From: Alistipes sp.
GTDB taxonomy: Bacteria; Bacteroidota; Bacteroidia; Bacteroidales; Rikenellaceae
DNA: 64,000 nt
Assembly: GCA_022511345.1 (NCBI GenBank)
Contig: JAFLRR010000013.1
Coordinates: forward strand, 1 to 64,000
Direction: 5' to 3'
Below, in pieces: positions 53,037 to 62,372 of the stretch. The position numbers and the translations under genes are program-made. Under the pieces are notes generated by a model. The model did not search any database. It had not been told where the DNA came from and saw only the letters and a program-made list of their open reading frames with translations. Each line of letters begins with the position of its first letter. Within the stretch, counting starts at the first letter, position 1.

Positions 53037-53072
53037 AAGAAGCGTTCCGGATTCCGGAACGCTTCTTTTTTT
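53037..53072 (+). terminator. Terminator after gyrA and the TPR gene
   Basis: A perfect 12-bp stem (53039-53050 with 53054-53065) closes on three bases and is followed by seven T. It may also serve the converging DUF4861 gene. Confidence 0.9.
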
Positions 53073-53123
53073 GCTTGATGTCCTTTCCTGGCTTTGCGTT
53101 GCTGCAAGGCCAGGCAAGACGAA

Positions 53124-54233
53124 TTATCTGACCGTCACCGTCAGCGGGTAGCGGTATGCCGCAGCCTCTCGCTCTACGATCTGGGTCCAGACGTCGAGAT
53201 TCTCGATTCCTGCGCCGCTCCAGCCGGTACCGGCCAGATACTCCACCGGTTCGCCGTTGCCTACCTCGCGCAGGGCAGCCAGGTGTCCGCTGATGTTCTC
53301 GCACATCTGGGCATCATCCTGAATTACGGCGAAATAGAGGTCTCCGTCCTCCTCGGGGTTGGCCGAGTCCGAAGCCGCCTCGTACATCGCAATCCAGCCA
53401 TCGCCCTGAGCCGTTCCCTTGACGTCGTGGCGGATGAATCCGGCAACTACGGGCATCGTGTCGAAGTTGCCCTCGTAGATGTTGACGATGTGGTTGAAGT
53501 GGCTGTGTGCGTCGAGCGCGATGAACTTTGTGAGCGACACGGGCGTGCCGTCTACCTCGAAAGGCTCGTAGACGAATGCCACCAGCGTGCGCAGCGGGCC
53601 GTTTGCCAGAATCTCGAACTCGGCGAAGTTGCGGCTGAGCCAGATGGTGTCGGCCGCGTAGGGTGCCGAAGCTCCGGCGCCGAGGGTGCGTCCCACTTTG
53701 TAGCAGTCCATTCCGTCGCCGTAGTTGTGGTGGTAGTTTCCGCGCTTGTAGCGAGCGTCGATTACCAGCGTGTCCACGCACTTTACCCATGCGTCGAATC
53801 CGGGCGTTGCGAGCATCTCGCCGGGAGCCGTTTCGAGAGCGGGTCCGTATGCGCGGAATGCGGCCTTGTCATTCTCCCAGGCGTAGTCGTCGAAGCGCTC
53901 GGGAACGAATCGTCCGTATACCAGCGGGGCGTATGCCGAACGCTTGCCCTTGACAATCTGGTAGGTCTCCGAGCCTCCGGCCTTCACGTCGGCCTGGAAG
54001 AGCAGCGATATGGGCTCGCCGTCTACGGTGAGCACCTGCGAGGGAATCTCCGTTCCGCGATGCTTTACCACCACGTTGTCGGGCGTGAGTCCGTCGAACT
54101 CGATTTGCGCCCATGCCACCTCCACGCTTTCGGCGATGCGGTCGACGCCGGCATTCTCGGCCACCTCGACCTCGATGGGGTGCGAACATGCCGCCATGAA
54201 TGCGGCAGCCGCCAGGATAGTCAGTCTTTTCAT
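53124..54233 (-). CDS. DUF4861 lipoprotein linked to pectin or uronate use
   Basis: A 369-residue lipoprotein; the ATG at 54233 gives a signal peptide ending MAAC. The longer upstream frame lacks a signal and would start before the promoter. The mature chain begins SHPIEVEVAENAGVDRIAES and holds YAPLVYGRFVPERFDDYAWEND, NYHHNYGDGMDCYKVGRTLG, GPLRTLVAFVYEPF and KFIALDAHSHFNHIVNIYEG, a pattern I associate with DUF4861. That family has no settled activity but is often encoded beside pectin and rhamnogalacturonan enzymes, which fits the divergent uronate operon next door. The His-rich centre could be a catalytic or sugar-binding site. Confidence 0.75.
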   Translation of the reverse strand: MKRLTILAAAAFMAACSHPIEVEVAENAGVDRIAESVEVAWAQIEFDGLTPDNVVVKHRGTEIPSQVLTVDGEPISLLFQADVKAGGSETYQIVKGKRSAYAPLVYGRFVPERFDDYAWENDKAAFRAYGPALETAPGEMLATPGFDAWVKCVDTLVIDARYKRGNYHHNYGDGMDCYKVGRTLGAGASAPYAADTIWLSRNFAEFEILANGPLRTLVAFVYEPFEVDGTPVSLTKFIALDAHSHFNHIVNIYEGNFDTMPVVAGFIRHDVKGTAQGDGWIAMYEAASDSANPEEDGDLYFAVIQDDAQMCENISGHLAALREVGNGEPVEYLAGTGWSGAGIENLDVWTQIVEREAAAYRYPLTVTVR

Positions 54234-54272
54234 AGTATTACAGTTTAGTTTGTGCAATATCGGTTTGCGAGG

Positions 54273-54304
54273 CAAATTTAGTAAATAGAGCGGCAAATTC
54301 CAAC
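54273..54304 (-). promoter_or_regulatory. Promoter of the DUF4861 gene
   Basis: On the minus strand, GTTG (54304-54301), 20 bases, TAAATTTG (54280-54273). It supports the start at 54233. Confidence 0.65.
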
Positions 54305-54418
54305 TCCCGGCCGGCTGCGGCTCGGTGCGGTCCGATGTATCTGCGCAGCAAACCGTTGCTTTGGCAGGCGCGGTGCGGCGTTCGTGCGCGCTGCGATGAT
54401 ATTTTTTGTTTTTTATCC

Positions 54419-54449
54419 CTTGCATTTCGGATATTATTTCGTAACTTTA
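54419..54449 (+). promoter_or_regulatory. Probable promoter of the uronate operon
   Basis: CTTG (54419-54422), 19 bases, TAACTTTA (54442-54449): one mismatch in each element, which would suit a regulated promoter. It is 37 bp before uxaC. Confidence 0.5.
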
Positions 54450-54486
54450 CCATACAATATTATGCAAACTGAAACAAAACGCTTAT

Positions 54487-55899
54487 ATGAAACAGTTCAA
54501 TGACGAAAACTTCCTCCTGCAGACCAAGGCTGCGGAGCGGCTCTATCACGACTATGCCGAGAAGATGCCGATTATCGACTATCACTGTCATCTGATTCCC
54601 GAATACGTGGCCTCGGACCACAAGTTCGACAACCTGTCGAAGATATGGCTCGAGGGCGACCACTACAAGTGGCGCGCAATGCGCACCAACGGTGTCGACG
54701 AGCGTTACTGTACCGGCAAGGATACCACCGACTGGGAGAAGTTCGAGAAGTGGGCCGAGACGGTTCCCTACACCATGCGCAACCCTCTCTACCACTGGAC
54801 ACACCTCGAGCTCAAGACTGCTTTCGGCGTTACGAAGCTGCTCAACCCGCAGACCGCGCGCGAAATCTACGACCACTGCACCGCTCTGCTGCAGAAACCC
54901 GAGTACAGCGCCCGCGGCCTGATGCTCCACTACCATGTCGAGACCGTCTGCACGACCGACGACCCCGTCGATTCGCTCGAGCACCATCTGAAGGTTGCCG
55001 AGGACAACTTCGGCGTTAAGATGCTGCCCACGTGGCGTCCCGACAAGGCCATGGCCGTCGAGGTTCCCGCCGACTTCCGCGCCTACACCGACAAGCTGGC
55101 CGAGGTCTCGGGCGTCGAGATTTGCAAGTTCGCCGACCTGATCGAGGCTCTGCGCGTGCGTCACAAGTTCTTCGAGTCGGTAGGCTGCCGTCTGAGCGAC
55201 CACGGCATCGAGGAGTTCTATGCCGAGGACTACACCCAGAGCGAAATCGATGCGATATTCGACAAGGTTCACGGCGGCAAGCAGCTTTCGGCCGAGGAGA
55301 TACTGAAGTTCAAGACCGCCATGATGGTCGAGTTCGCTGTGATGGACTGGGAGAGCGGCTGGACCCAGCAGTTCCACTACGGCGCCATCCGCAACAACAA
55401 CACCCGCATGTTCAAGCAGTTGGGTCCCGATACGGGCTTCGACTCGATAGGCGACTTCACGGTCGGCAAGAAGATGTCCAAGTTCTTCGACATGCTCGAC
55501 GGACAGGACAAGCTGGCCAAGACCATCATCTATAACCTCAATCCCCGCGACAACGAGCTCATCGCCACCATGCTGGGTAACTTCCAGGACGGCCGCTACG
55601 GCCCCGGCAAGATTCAGTTCGGCTCGGGCTGGTGGTTCCTCGACCAGAAGGACGGCATGGAGAAGCAGATGAACGCCCTGTCGGTGCTGGGTCTGCTGAG
55701 CCGCTTCGTGGGCATGCTCACCGACTCGCGCTCGTTCCTCTCGTACCCGCGCCACGAGTATTTCCGCCGCACGCTGTGCAACCTGCTCGGCAACGACATC
55801 GAGAGCGGCCTGCTGCCCGCTTCGGAGATTGAGTTCATCGGTCGTGAGATTGTCGAGGCCGTTTGCTACCGCAACGCCAAGAACTACTTCAAATTCTAA
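54487..55899 (+). CDS. uxaC: Uronate isomerase
   Basis: A 470-residue enzyme of the amidohydrolase fold that converts galacturonate to tagaturonate and glucuronate to fructuronate. The metal-binding His pair is in IIDYHCHLIPEYVA. Other family segments are WLEGDHYKWRAMRTNGV, HWTHLELKTAFG, ETVCTTDDPVDSLEHH, and HYGAIRNNNTRMFKQLGPDTGFD. The C-terminal GIGDFTV-like and SWWFLDQKDGMEKQ-type segments match too. It opens the catabolic operon and is separated from kdgK by 44 bp. Confidence 0.95.
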   Translation: MKQFNDENFLLQTKAAERLYHDYAEKMPIIDYHCHLIPEYVASDHKFDNLSKIWLEGDHYKWRAMRTNGVDERYCTGKDTTDWEKFEKWAETVPYTMRNPLYHWTHLELKTAFGVTKLLNPQTAREIYDHCTALLQKPEYSARGLMLHYHVETVCTTDDPVDSLEHHLKVAEDNFGVKMLPTWRPDKAMAVEVPADFRAYTDKLAEVSGVEICKFADLIEALRVRHKFFESVGCRLSDHGIEEFYAEDYTQSEIDAIFDKVHGGKQLSAEEILKFKTAMMVEFAVMDWESGWTQQFHYGAIRNNNTRMFKQLGPDTGFDSIGDFTVGKKMSKFFDMLDGQDKLAKTIIYNLNPRDNELIATMLGNFQDGRYGPGKIQFGSGWWFLDQKDGMEKQMNALSVLGLLSRFVGMLTDSRSFLSYPRHEYFRRTLCNLLGNDIESGLLPASEIEFIGREIVEAVCYRNAKNYFKF

Positions 55900-55943
55900 G
55901 GAACAAAATCAACAAAATCAGTAACAAATAAAAATTCAAAACT

Positions 55944-56963
55944 ATGAAAGTTGTAACTTTAGGCGAAATCATGCTGCGCCTCTCGACTCCGGGCAACACC
56001 CGTTTCGTTCAGTCGGATTCCTTCGATGTAGTCTACGGCGGCGGCGAGGCCAATGTGGCTGTCAGCTGTGCCAACTACGGCCACGACGCTTACTTCGTGA
56101 CCAAACTTCCCAAGCACGAAATCGGCCAGTCGGCTGTCAACGCTCTGCGCAAGTACGGCGTTCATACCGAATTCATCGCCCGCGGCGGCGACCGCGTGGG
56201 TATCTACTACCTCGAGACCGGCGCTTCGATGCGTCCGTCGAAGGTCATCTACGACCGCGCGCACTCGTCCATCGCCGAGGCCGACCCGCAGGATTTCGAC
56301 TTCGACGCAATCATGGAGGGCGCCGACTGGTTCCACTGGTCGGGCATCACGCCGGCCATTTCGGACAAGGCTGCCGAGCTCACCAAGCTGGCCTGCGAGG
56401 CTGCCAAGCGCCACGGCGTGACCGTATCGGTCGACCTTAACTTCCGCAAGAAGCTCTGGACCAAGGAGAAGGCTCAGTCCATCATGCGTCCTCTGATGCA
56501 GTATGTCGATGTCTGCATCGGCAACGAGGAGGATGCCGAGCTCTGCCTCGGTTTCAAGCCCGATGCCGACGTCGAGGGCGGCGAGACCAATGCCGAGGGC
56601 TACAAGGGCATCTTCCGTCAGATGGCCGAGACGTTCGGCTTCAAGTATGTCATCTCGACTCTGCGCGAGTCCTTCTCGGCTACGCACAACGGCTGGAAGG
56701 CTATGATTTACAACGGCAAGGAGTTCTACGAGTCGAAGCGCTACGACATCAATCCCATCATCGACCGCGTGGGCGGCGGCGACTCGTTCTCGGGCGGCGT
56801 CATCCACGGCCTGCTGACCAAGCCTACGCAGGGTGAGGCTCTGGAGTTCGCAGTTGCTGCTTCGGCTCTGAAGCACACCATCAACGGCGACTTCAACCTG
56901 GTTTCGGTTGAGGAGGTCGAGTCGCTGGCCGGCGGCAATGCAAACGGCCGCGTGCAGCGCTAA
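55944..56963 (+). CDS. kdgK: 2-dehydro-3-deoxygluconokinase
   Basis: A 339-residue PfkB-family sugar kinase that phosphorylates KDG at position 6. It starts MKVVTLGEIMLRLSTPGN, the typical PfkB opening, with YGGGEANVAVSCANYGH (sugar-binding Gly-Gly), SVDLNFRKKLW and the C-terminal RVGGGDSFSGGVIHGLL, in which Asp is the catalytic base. It is slightly longer than E. coli KdgK because of an insert around residues 205-225. It precedes the KDPG aldolase, the next step. Confidence 0.92.
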   Translation: MKVVTLGEIMLRLSTPGNTRFVQSDSFDVVYGGGEANVAVSCANYGHDAYFVTKLPKHEIGQSAVNALRKYGVHTEFIARGGDRVGIYYLETGASMRPSKVIYDRAHSSIAEADPQDFDFDAIMEGADWFHWSGITPAISDKAAELTKLACEAAKRHGVTVSVDLNFRKKLWTKEKAQSIMRPLMQYVDVCIGNEEDAELCLGFKPDADVEGGETNAEGYKGIFRQMAETFGFKYVISTLRESFSATHNGWKAMIYNGKEFYESKRYDINPIIDRVGGGDSFSGGVIHGLLTKPTQGEALEFAVAASALKHTINGDFNLVSVEEVESLAGGNANGRVQR

Positions 56964-56997
56964 AACGATCGTTTAACCTTTAGAATGTTTATTGACA

Positions 56998-57669
56998 ATG
57001 GCAAGATTCGATAAAATCGCCGTGATGAAGAAGATCGGCGAGACCGGAATGGTTCCGGTTTTCTACCACAAGGATGTCGAGATCGCTAAGAAGGTCGTCA
57101 AGGCCTGCTACGACGGCGGCGTGCGTGCATTCGAGTTCACCAACCGCGGCGACTTCGCTCAGGAGGTCTTCGGCGAGCTGGTCAAGTGGGCGGCCAAGGA
57201 GTGCCCCGAGCTGGCTCTGGGTATCGGTTCGATTGTCGACGCTCCCACGGCGGCGATGTACATCCAGCTGGGTGCCAACTTCGTTGTGGGACCTCTGTTC
57301 AACCCCGACATCGCACCCGTCTGCAACCGCCGTCTTGTTCCCTATTGCCCTGGCTGCGGCACCGTGTCGGAGATAGGCAAGGCTCAGGAGCTGGGCTGCG
57401 ACCTTACGAAACTCTTCCCGGGCGACGTCTACGGTCCCAACATGGTCAAGGGCCTGATTGCTCCCTGCCCCTGGACCAAGATCATGGTCACGGGCGGCGT
57501 GTCGCCCGACCGCGACAACCTGGCATCGTGGTTCAAGGCCGGCGTCTACTGCGTGGGCATGGGCTCCAAACTCTTCCCCAAGGATAAGATAGCAGCCGAG
57601 GACTGGGCCTACATCACGGCCAAGTGCAAGGAGTGCCTGGAGATTATCGCCGAGGTGCGCGCAAAATAA
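56998..57669 (+). CDS. kdgA: 2-dehydro-3-deoxy-6-phosphogluconate aldolase
   Basis: A 223-residue class I aldolase that splits KDPG into pyruvate and glyceraldehyde 3-phosphate. The ATG at 56998 was chosen over a TTG two codons earlier. The proton-relay Glu lies in [11 protein letters not shown], the Schiff-base Lys138 in [12 protein letters not shown], and the phosphate loop in [17 protein letters not shown]. The order kinase-aldolase matches the pathway. A hairpin follows the stop. Confidence 0.93.
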   Translation: MARFDKIAVMKKIGETGMVPVFYHKDVEIAKKVVKACYDGGVRAFEFTNRGDFAQEVFGELVKWAAKECPELALGIGSIVDAPTAAMYIQLGANFVVGPLFNPDIAPVCNRRLVPYCPGCGTVSEIGKAQELGCDLTKLFPGDVYGPNMVKGLIAPCPWTKIMVTGGVSPDRDNLASWFKAGVYCVGMGSKLFPKDKIAAEDWAYITAKCKECLEIIAEVRAK

Positions 57670-57683
57670 CGACAGTGTGAATC

Positions 57684-57720
57684 CCGTCGCATCCTTTCAA
57701 ACAGGATGCGGCGGCTTTTC
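57684..57720 (+). terminator. Hairpin between kdgA and the transporter gene
   Basis: A 12-bp stem (57684-57695 with 57703-57714, one G-U pair) closes on seven bases and is followed by CTTTTCTC. It is probably a partial terminator or an RNA-stability element inside the operon. Confidence 0.6.
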
Positions 57721-57762
57721 TCGCAGTAAATTACGAACAACCTAACTGAATTTCGAAATTTC

Positions 57763-59214
57763 ATGAATACCAAGACTACCCAGCAGCAGCTGATGACCAA
57801 CTGGCGTTGGTGGATGTGCGGTCTGCTTTTCGTGGCCACCACGGTCAACTACCTCGACCGCCAGGTTCTGTCGCTGACTGCCAAAGAGTTCATTTTCCCC
57901 GAGTTCCACTGGACCGATGCCAACTACGGCACCATCACCGCGTGGTTCTCGATTTTCTATGCGGCCTTCATGCTCTTCGCCGGCAAGTTCGTCGACTGGA
58001 TCGGCACCAAGAAGGGCTATCTGTGGGCTATCGGCGTATGGTCGTTCGGCGCCTGCCTCCATGCCGTCTGCGGCGTGGCTACGCGCTGGATTACCGGCTA
58101 TGAGTCGATCGATGCCATGCGCCACGCGGCTCAGGGCGTCGAGTACATCGCAGCCGTGAGCGTCTATCTGTTCCTTGCCGCACGAGCCATTCTGGGTCTC
58201 GGCGAGGCCGGTAACTTCCCCGCAGCCATCAAGGTTACGGCCGAGTACTTCCCCAAGAAGGACCGCGCTTTCGCAACGTCGATTTTCAATGCCGGCGCAT
58301 CTGTGGGCGCACTGGTCGCTCCGGCAATCATTCCGCCGCTGGCTCTGGCCTTCGGCTGGGAGTGGGCATTCATCATCATCGGTGCTCTGGGCTTCGTGTG
58401 GATGGCCTTCTTCGTTCAGTGGTATGACAAACCCGAGCAGTCGAAGCATGTGAACGATGCCGAGCTGGCATACATCCACCAGGACGAGGGCCAGGCCGTT
58501 CAGGCCGAGGCCGCTCCTGCCGAGAAGGAGAAGTCGCTCTCGCTGCTCGAGAGCTTCGGCTACAAGCAGACCTGGGCCTTCATCGTCGGCAAGTTCTTCA
58601 CCGACGGCGTGTGGTGGTTCTTCCTCTTCTGGGCTCCGGCCTATTTCCAGGATGTTTACGGCTACAAGGCTTCGTCTGGCACTGGCATGCTGCTCATCAT
58701 CACTCTCTATGCCATCGTGACCTTCCTGTCCATCTACCTCTGCAAGCTGCCGACCTATTTCATGGTCAACAAGGGCATGGAGGCCTACTCGGGACGTATG
58801 CGTGCGATGCTGCTGTTCACCATTCTGCCTCTGTTCTGCCTTCTGGCGCAGCCTCTGGGCGCTTACTCGGCATGGTGGCCCGCAATCATCATCGGTCTGG
58901 TCGGCGCAGGTCACCAGGCATGGTCGGCCAACCTGTTCTCCACCATCGGCGACATGTTCCCCAAGTCGACAATCGCTACCATCACCGGTATCGGCGGCAT
59001 GGCCGGCGGTGTGGGCTCGTTCCTTATCAACAAGTGCTCGGGTGTTCTGTTCGACTACTCGGCAGCTCAGGGCGCGGCATTCCGCTTCCTCGGTTTCGAG
59101 GGCAAGCCTGCGGGCTACATGATTGTCTTCTGCGTCTGCGCCGTTGCCTACCTGCTGGCATGGACCATTATGAAGATACTCGTTCCCAAGCACAAAGCCA
59201 TTGTTCTGAAATAA
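57763..59214 (+). CDS. exuT: MFS hexuronate transporter (ExuT/anion:cation symporter type)
   Basis: A 483-residue inner-membrane carrier with about 12 hydrophobic helices. Near the N-terminus, WMCGLLFVATTVNYLDRQVLS carries the NYLDR signature of the anion:cation symporter group. Then FAGKFVDWIGTKKGY is the loop 2-3 motif, and ARAILGLGEAGNFPAAIKVTAEY follows. An unusual extra loop between helices 3 and 4 (about residues 110-140) is present. It would import galacturonate or glucuronate with protons. The operon context supports hexuronate; glucarate or similar acids cannot be excluded. The uxaB gene starts 19 bp after its stop. Confidence 0.88.
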   Translation: MNTKTTQQQLMTNWRWWMCGLLFVATTVNYLDRQVLSLTAKEFIFPEFHWTDANYGTITAWFSIFYAAFMLFAGKFVDWIGTKKGYLWAIGVWSFGACLHAVCGVATRWITGYESIDAMRHAAQGVEYIAAVSVYLFLAARAILGLGEAGNFPAAIKVTAEYFPKKDRAFATSIFNAGASVGALVAPAIIPPLALAFGWEWAFIIIGALGFVWMAFFVQWYDKPEQSKHVNDAELAYIHQDEGQAVQAEAAPAEKEKSLSLLESFGYKQTWAFIVGKFFTDGVWWFFLFWAPAYFQDVYGYKASSGTGMLLIITLYAIVTFLSIYLCKLPTYFMVNKGMEAYSGRMRAMLLFTILPLFCLLAQPLGAYSAWWPAIIIGLVGAGHQAWSANLFSTIGDMFPKSTIATITGIGGMAGGVGSFLINKCSGVLFDYSAAQGAAFRFLGFEGKPAGYMIVFCVCAVAYLLAWTIMKILVPKHKAIVLK

Positions 59215-59233
59215 TCAAAAACACCATTTCGTC

Positions 59234-60688
59234 ATGATTAAACAACTCAATAAAACCACTGTCGAGAAAACCGAGCGTCCTGTCCGGATTCTCCAGTTCG
59301 GCGAGGGCAACTTCCTGCGCGCATTCGTAGACTGGCAGATCGACATCGCCAACGAGAAGGGCGTCATGGATGCCGGCGTGGCCGTGTGCCAGCCCATCAT
59401 CGACCCCGAGCATAAGGTGCTGGGCATGATCGACCTGCTGCACAAGCAGGACAACATGTACCATGTCTACCTCGAGGGCATCGAGAACAAGAAACCCGCC
59501 AAGAACATCCGTCTGGTCAAGAGCATCATGGATTCGTTCAATCCCTATGTCGACTACCAGACCTACGAGAAGTATATCCTCTCGCCCGAGTTGAAGATTA
59601 CGATCTCCAACACCACCGAGGCCGGCATCCGCTACGAGGAGGGCGACGATTTGACCGCGTGCCCGCCCAAGTCCTATCCGGCCAAGATGACGGCACTGCT
59701 CTACAAGCGCTTCAAGCACTTCAACGGCGACCCGACCAAGGGCCTGTGCATCATCTGCTGCGAGCTCATCGAGAACAACGGCTCGACGCTTCACGAGTAT
59801 GTCATCAAACATGCGCAGTACCACAAGCTCGGCCAGGACTTCATCGACTGGGTCGAGAACAGCTGCCACTTCTGCGACACGCTGGTCGACCGCATCGTTC
59901 CGGGCTTCCCGCGCGATACCATCAACGAGATCAAGGAGGAGATAGGCTTCGACGACAATCTGGTCGTTAAGGCCGAGTTCTACCACCTGTGGGCTATCGG
60001 CGGTCCGGGCTACAAGGAGGTTATGAAGGAGCTTCCGCTTGACAAGGCTGGCCTGCACGTCATCTTCATGCCGTCGATCAAGCAGTTCCGCGACAAGAAG
60101 GTGCGCATTCTGAACGGTTCGCACACCGGCATGGTGCCCATCGGTCTGCAGATGGGTTGCGAAACCGTCATGGACGCCTTCAACACGCCTCTTATCGAGA
60201 AGTTCGTCAACGACATGGTTGCCGAGGAGGTTATCCCGATGATCGAGGAGGACCAGGCCGAGCTGAAGAAGTTCGCTGCCGACATCCTCGAGCGCTTCTA
60301 CAACCCCTACATCAAGCACATGCTCAAGACCATATCGCTCAACTCGCTTTCGAAGTGGGAGGCCCGCAACTATCCGACCGTCAAGGACAACTGGTTCAAG
60401 GCTGGCAAGATTGCCAAACACGAGTGCTTCACCTTCGCGGCTCTGCTGACTTTGTACAGCGGCAAGACGGGCTTCCAGCCCGACGACACGGCCGAGTTCG
60501 TCGACTACATCCAGAAGAACTGGAATGCAGCCGACGCCGAGGGCACCGTTGCGAAGATTGTCAAGGATAGCGGTATCTTCACCGTTGACTTCTCGGAGGT
60601 TCCCGAGTTCATCCCGGCCGTTGCCGCCTATGTCAATGACATCGAGGCGCTGGGTATGGAGGGCGCACTGAAGAAGTTCATGGCCTAA
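59234..60688 (+). CDS. uxaB: Tagaturonate reductase (altronate oxidoreductase)
   Basis: A 484-residue NAD(H)-dependent enzyme of the mannitol dehydrogenase family that reduces tagaturonate to altronate. Motifs are ILQFGEGNFLRAFVDWQID (Rossmann start), SNTTEAGIRYEEGD, IICCELIENNGSTLHEYV, NSCHFCDTLVDRIVPGFP (substrate region) and VRILNGSHTGMVPIGLQMG. UxuB (fructuronate) is a related option, but the UxaC and UxaA neighbours point to UxaB. It is followed by a strong terminator. Confidence 0.9.
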   Translation: MIKQLNKTTVEKTERPVRILQFGEGNFLRAFVDWQIDIANEKGVMDAGVAVCQPIIDPEHKVLGMIDLLHKQDNMYHVYLEGIENKKPAKNIRLVKSIMDSFNPYVDYQTYEKYILSPELKITISNTTEAGIRYEEGDDLTACPPKSYPAKMTALLYKRFKHFNGDPTKGLCIICCELIENNGSTLHEYVIKHAQYHKLGQDFIDWVENSCHFCDTLVDRIVPGFPRDTINEIKEEIGFDDNLVVKAEFYHLWAIGGPGYKEVMKELPLDKAGLHVIFMPSIKQFRDKKVRILNGSHTGMVPIGLQMGCETVMDAFNTPLIEKFVNDMVAEEVIPMIEEDQAELKKFAADILERFYNPYIKHMLKTISLNSLSKWEARNYPTVKDNWFKAGKIAKHECFTFAALLTLYSGKTGFQPDDTAEFVDYIQKNWNAADAEGTVAKIVKDSGIFTVDFSEVPEFIPAVAAYVNDIEALGMEGALKKFMA

Positions 60689-60700
60689 ATCTGACGTTTC

Positions 60701-60748
60701 CGGGCGGATGGCGTTTCGCATGGCGAAAATGCCGTCCGCCCGTTTATT
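60701..60748 (+). terminator. Terminator between uxaB and uxaA
   Basis: A long, slightly interrupted stem (60701-60708 CGGGCGGA with 60735-60742 TCCGCCCG, plus inner GGC/GCC) is followed by TTTATT. It suggests uxaA has its own start of transcription. Confidence 0.8.
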
Positions 60749-60760
60749 AGGCAATTATAT

Positions 60761-60860
60761 CAATCGGCACCGATTTGACGCCGCAGTCGGGATGATACCC
60801 CTTCATTTGTCAAGGTTATCCGTCGGTCATGTAATACAATCGGCACCCGAGATATAATTG
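60761..60860 (+). promoter_or_regulatory. Candidate operator and -7 element before uxaA
   Basis: A palindrome AATCGGCACCGATT lies at 60762-60775. The 11-mer CAATCGGCACC (60761-60771) recurs as a half site at 60837-60847. A weak -7 element, TATAATTG, follows at 60853-60860. The layout would suit a repressor binding two sites around the promoter. The protein is unknown. Confidence 0.4.
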
Positions 60861-60867
60861 CAGTTAA

Positions 60868-62367
60868 ATGATAAAAAAAATGAAAAAATATCTGAAAATC
60901 AATGCGGCCGATAATGTTTGCGTGGCATTGGCCGATTTGAAGTGCGGCGAGAGCGTCGAGGTCGACGGCCGCACGGTGACTCTTGTCGAGGATGTTGCGC
61001 GCGGCCACAAAATCGCGCTGTGCGACATCGCTGAGGGCGAGAACGTCATCAAGTACGGCTATCCCATAGGCCATGCCCTGAGCGACATCAAGTGCGGCGC
61101 ATGGATTCACTCCCATAACCTGAAGACCAACCTCCACGACGATCTGGAGTATGTCTACTCGCCCAAGGTCTACGACATCGACGCCGATGTCCGCGACATA
61201 AAGTTCCAGGGCTACCTTCGCAAGGACGGTCGTGCCGGCATCCGCAACGAACTGTGGATCGTCCCCTCTGTCGGCTGCGTCAACGGCCAGGCCAACGCCA
61301 TTGCCGAGCGCGTTAAGGCCGAGTGCGACTGCTCGCATCTGGACGACGTGCGCGTCTATACCCACAACTACGGCTGTTCTCAGCTGGGCGACGACCACAG
61401 CAACACGCAGAAGGCTCTCGCGGCGCTTATCAAGCACCCCAATGCCGGCGCTGTGCTGGTGCTGGGCCTGGGATGCGAGAACAACCAGGTCTCGGCTCTC
61501 AAGGAGGTCATCGGCGAGTGGGACGACGAGCGCGTCAAGTTCCTCATCTCGCAGGAGGTGGAGGACGAAATCGCCGAGGGCGTCGAGATTTGCCGCGAGC
61601 TGGTCGAGAAGACCCGTGCTGACAAGCGCCAGCCGCTGCCGCTCTCTTATCTGCGCGTGGGCCTGAAGTGCGGCGGTTCCGACGGCTTCTCGGGCATCAC
61701 GGCCAACCCGCTGGTGGGCCTGTTTTCCGACTGGCTCATCGCCCAGGGCGGAACCACGGTCCTCACCGAAGTCCCCGAGATGTTCGGTGCCGAAACCATT
61801 CTTATGGACCGTGCCGAGAGCCGCGAGGTATTCGACTCGACGGTCTGCCTTATCAACAACTTCAAGGGCTACTTCCGCAAGTACGACCAGCCCATCTACG
61901 AGAATCCCTCGCCCGGCAACAAGAAGGGCGGCATCACCACCCTCGAGGAGAAGTCGCTGGGCTGCGTGCAGAAGGGCGGTGCGCAGAAGGTGGTCGACGT
62001 TCTGTCGTATGGCGACACGGCCGTAAAACCGGGACTCAACCTTCTGCAGGCTCCGGGCAACGACCTGGTAGCCTCGTCGGCGCTGGCTCTCTCGGGCTGC
62101 CAGATAGTGCTCTTCACCACGGGCCGCGGCACTCCGTTCGGAGCGTTCATCCCCACGATGAAGATTTCGACCAACACTCCTCTCTACCGCTTCAAGAACA
62201 ACTGGATCGACTTCAACGCCGGCACGCTCGTCGAGGACGAGGAGCCCAAGGTGGTGCTGGAGCGCTTCATCGACAAGGTGCTGGCCACGGTCAACGGCGA
62301 GAAGCTCAAGCACGAGAAGACCGGTTTCAAGGAGATTGCAATATTCAAAACGGGCGTAACGCTCTGA
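60868..62367 (+). CDS. uxaA: Altronate dehydratase
   Basis: A 499-residue enzyme that dehydrates altronate to KDG. The N-terminal SAF domain (about 1-80: ALADLKCGESVEVDGRTV, GHKIALCDIAEGENVIKYG, IGHALSDIKCGAWIHSHN) is joined to the catalytic part (FQGYLRKDGRAGIRNELWIV, THNYGCSQLGDDH, LKCGGSDGFSGITANPLVG, EVPEMFGAETILMDRA). Conserved Cys and His residues for iron binding are seen. The last ATG alternative is at 60880. It links UxaB to KdgK in the pathway. Confidence 0.94.
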   Translation: MIKKMKKYLKINAADNVCVALADLKCGESVEVDGRTVTLVEDVARGHKIALCDIAEGENVIKYGYPIGHALSDIKCGAWIHSHNLKTNLHDDLEYVYSPKVYDIDADVRDIKFQGYLRKDGRAGIRNELWIVPSVGCVNGQANAIAERVKAECDCSHLDDVRVYTHNYGCSQLGDDHSNTQKALAALIKHPNAGAVLVLGLGCENNQVSALKEVIGEWDDERVKFLISQEVEDEIAEGVEICRELVEKTRADKRQPLPLSYLRVGLKCGGSDGFSGITANPLVGLFSDWLIAQGGTTVLTEVPEMFGAETILMDRAESREVFDSTVCLINNFKGYFRKYDQPIYENPSPGNKKGGITTLEEKSLGCVQKGGAQKVVDVLSYGDTAVKPGLNLLQAPGNDLVASSALALSGCQIVLFTTGRGTPFGAFIPTMKISTNTPLYRFKNNWIDFNAGTLVEDEEPKVVLERFIDKVLATVNGEKLKHEKTGFKEIAIFKTGVTL

Positions 62368-62372
62368 CGGCC

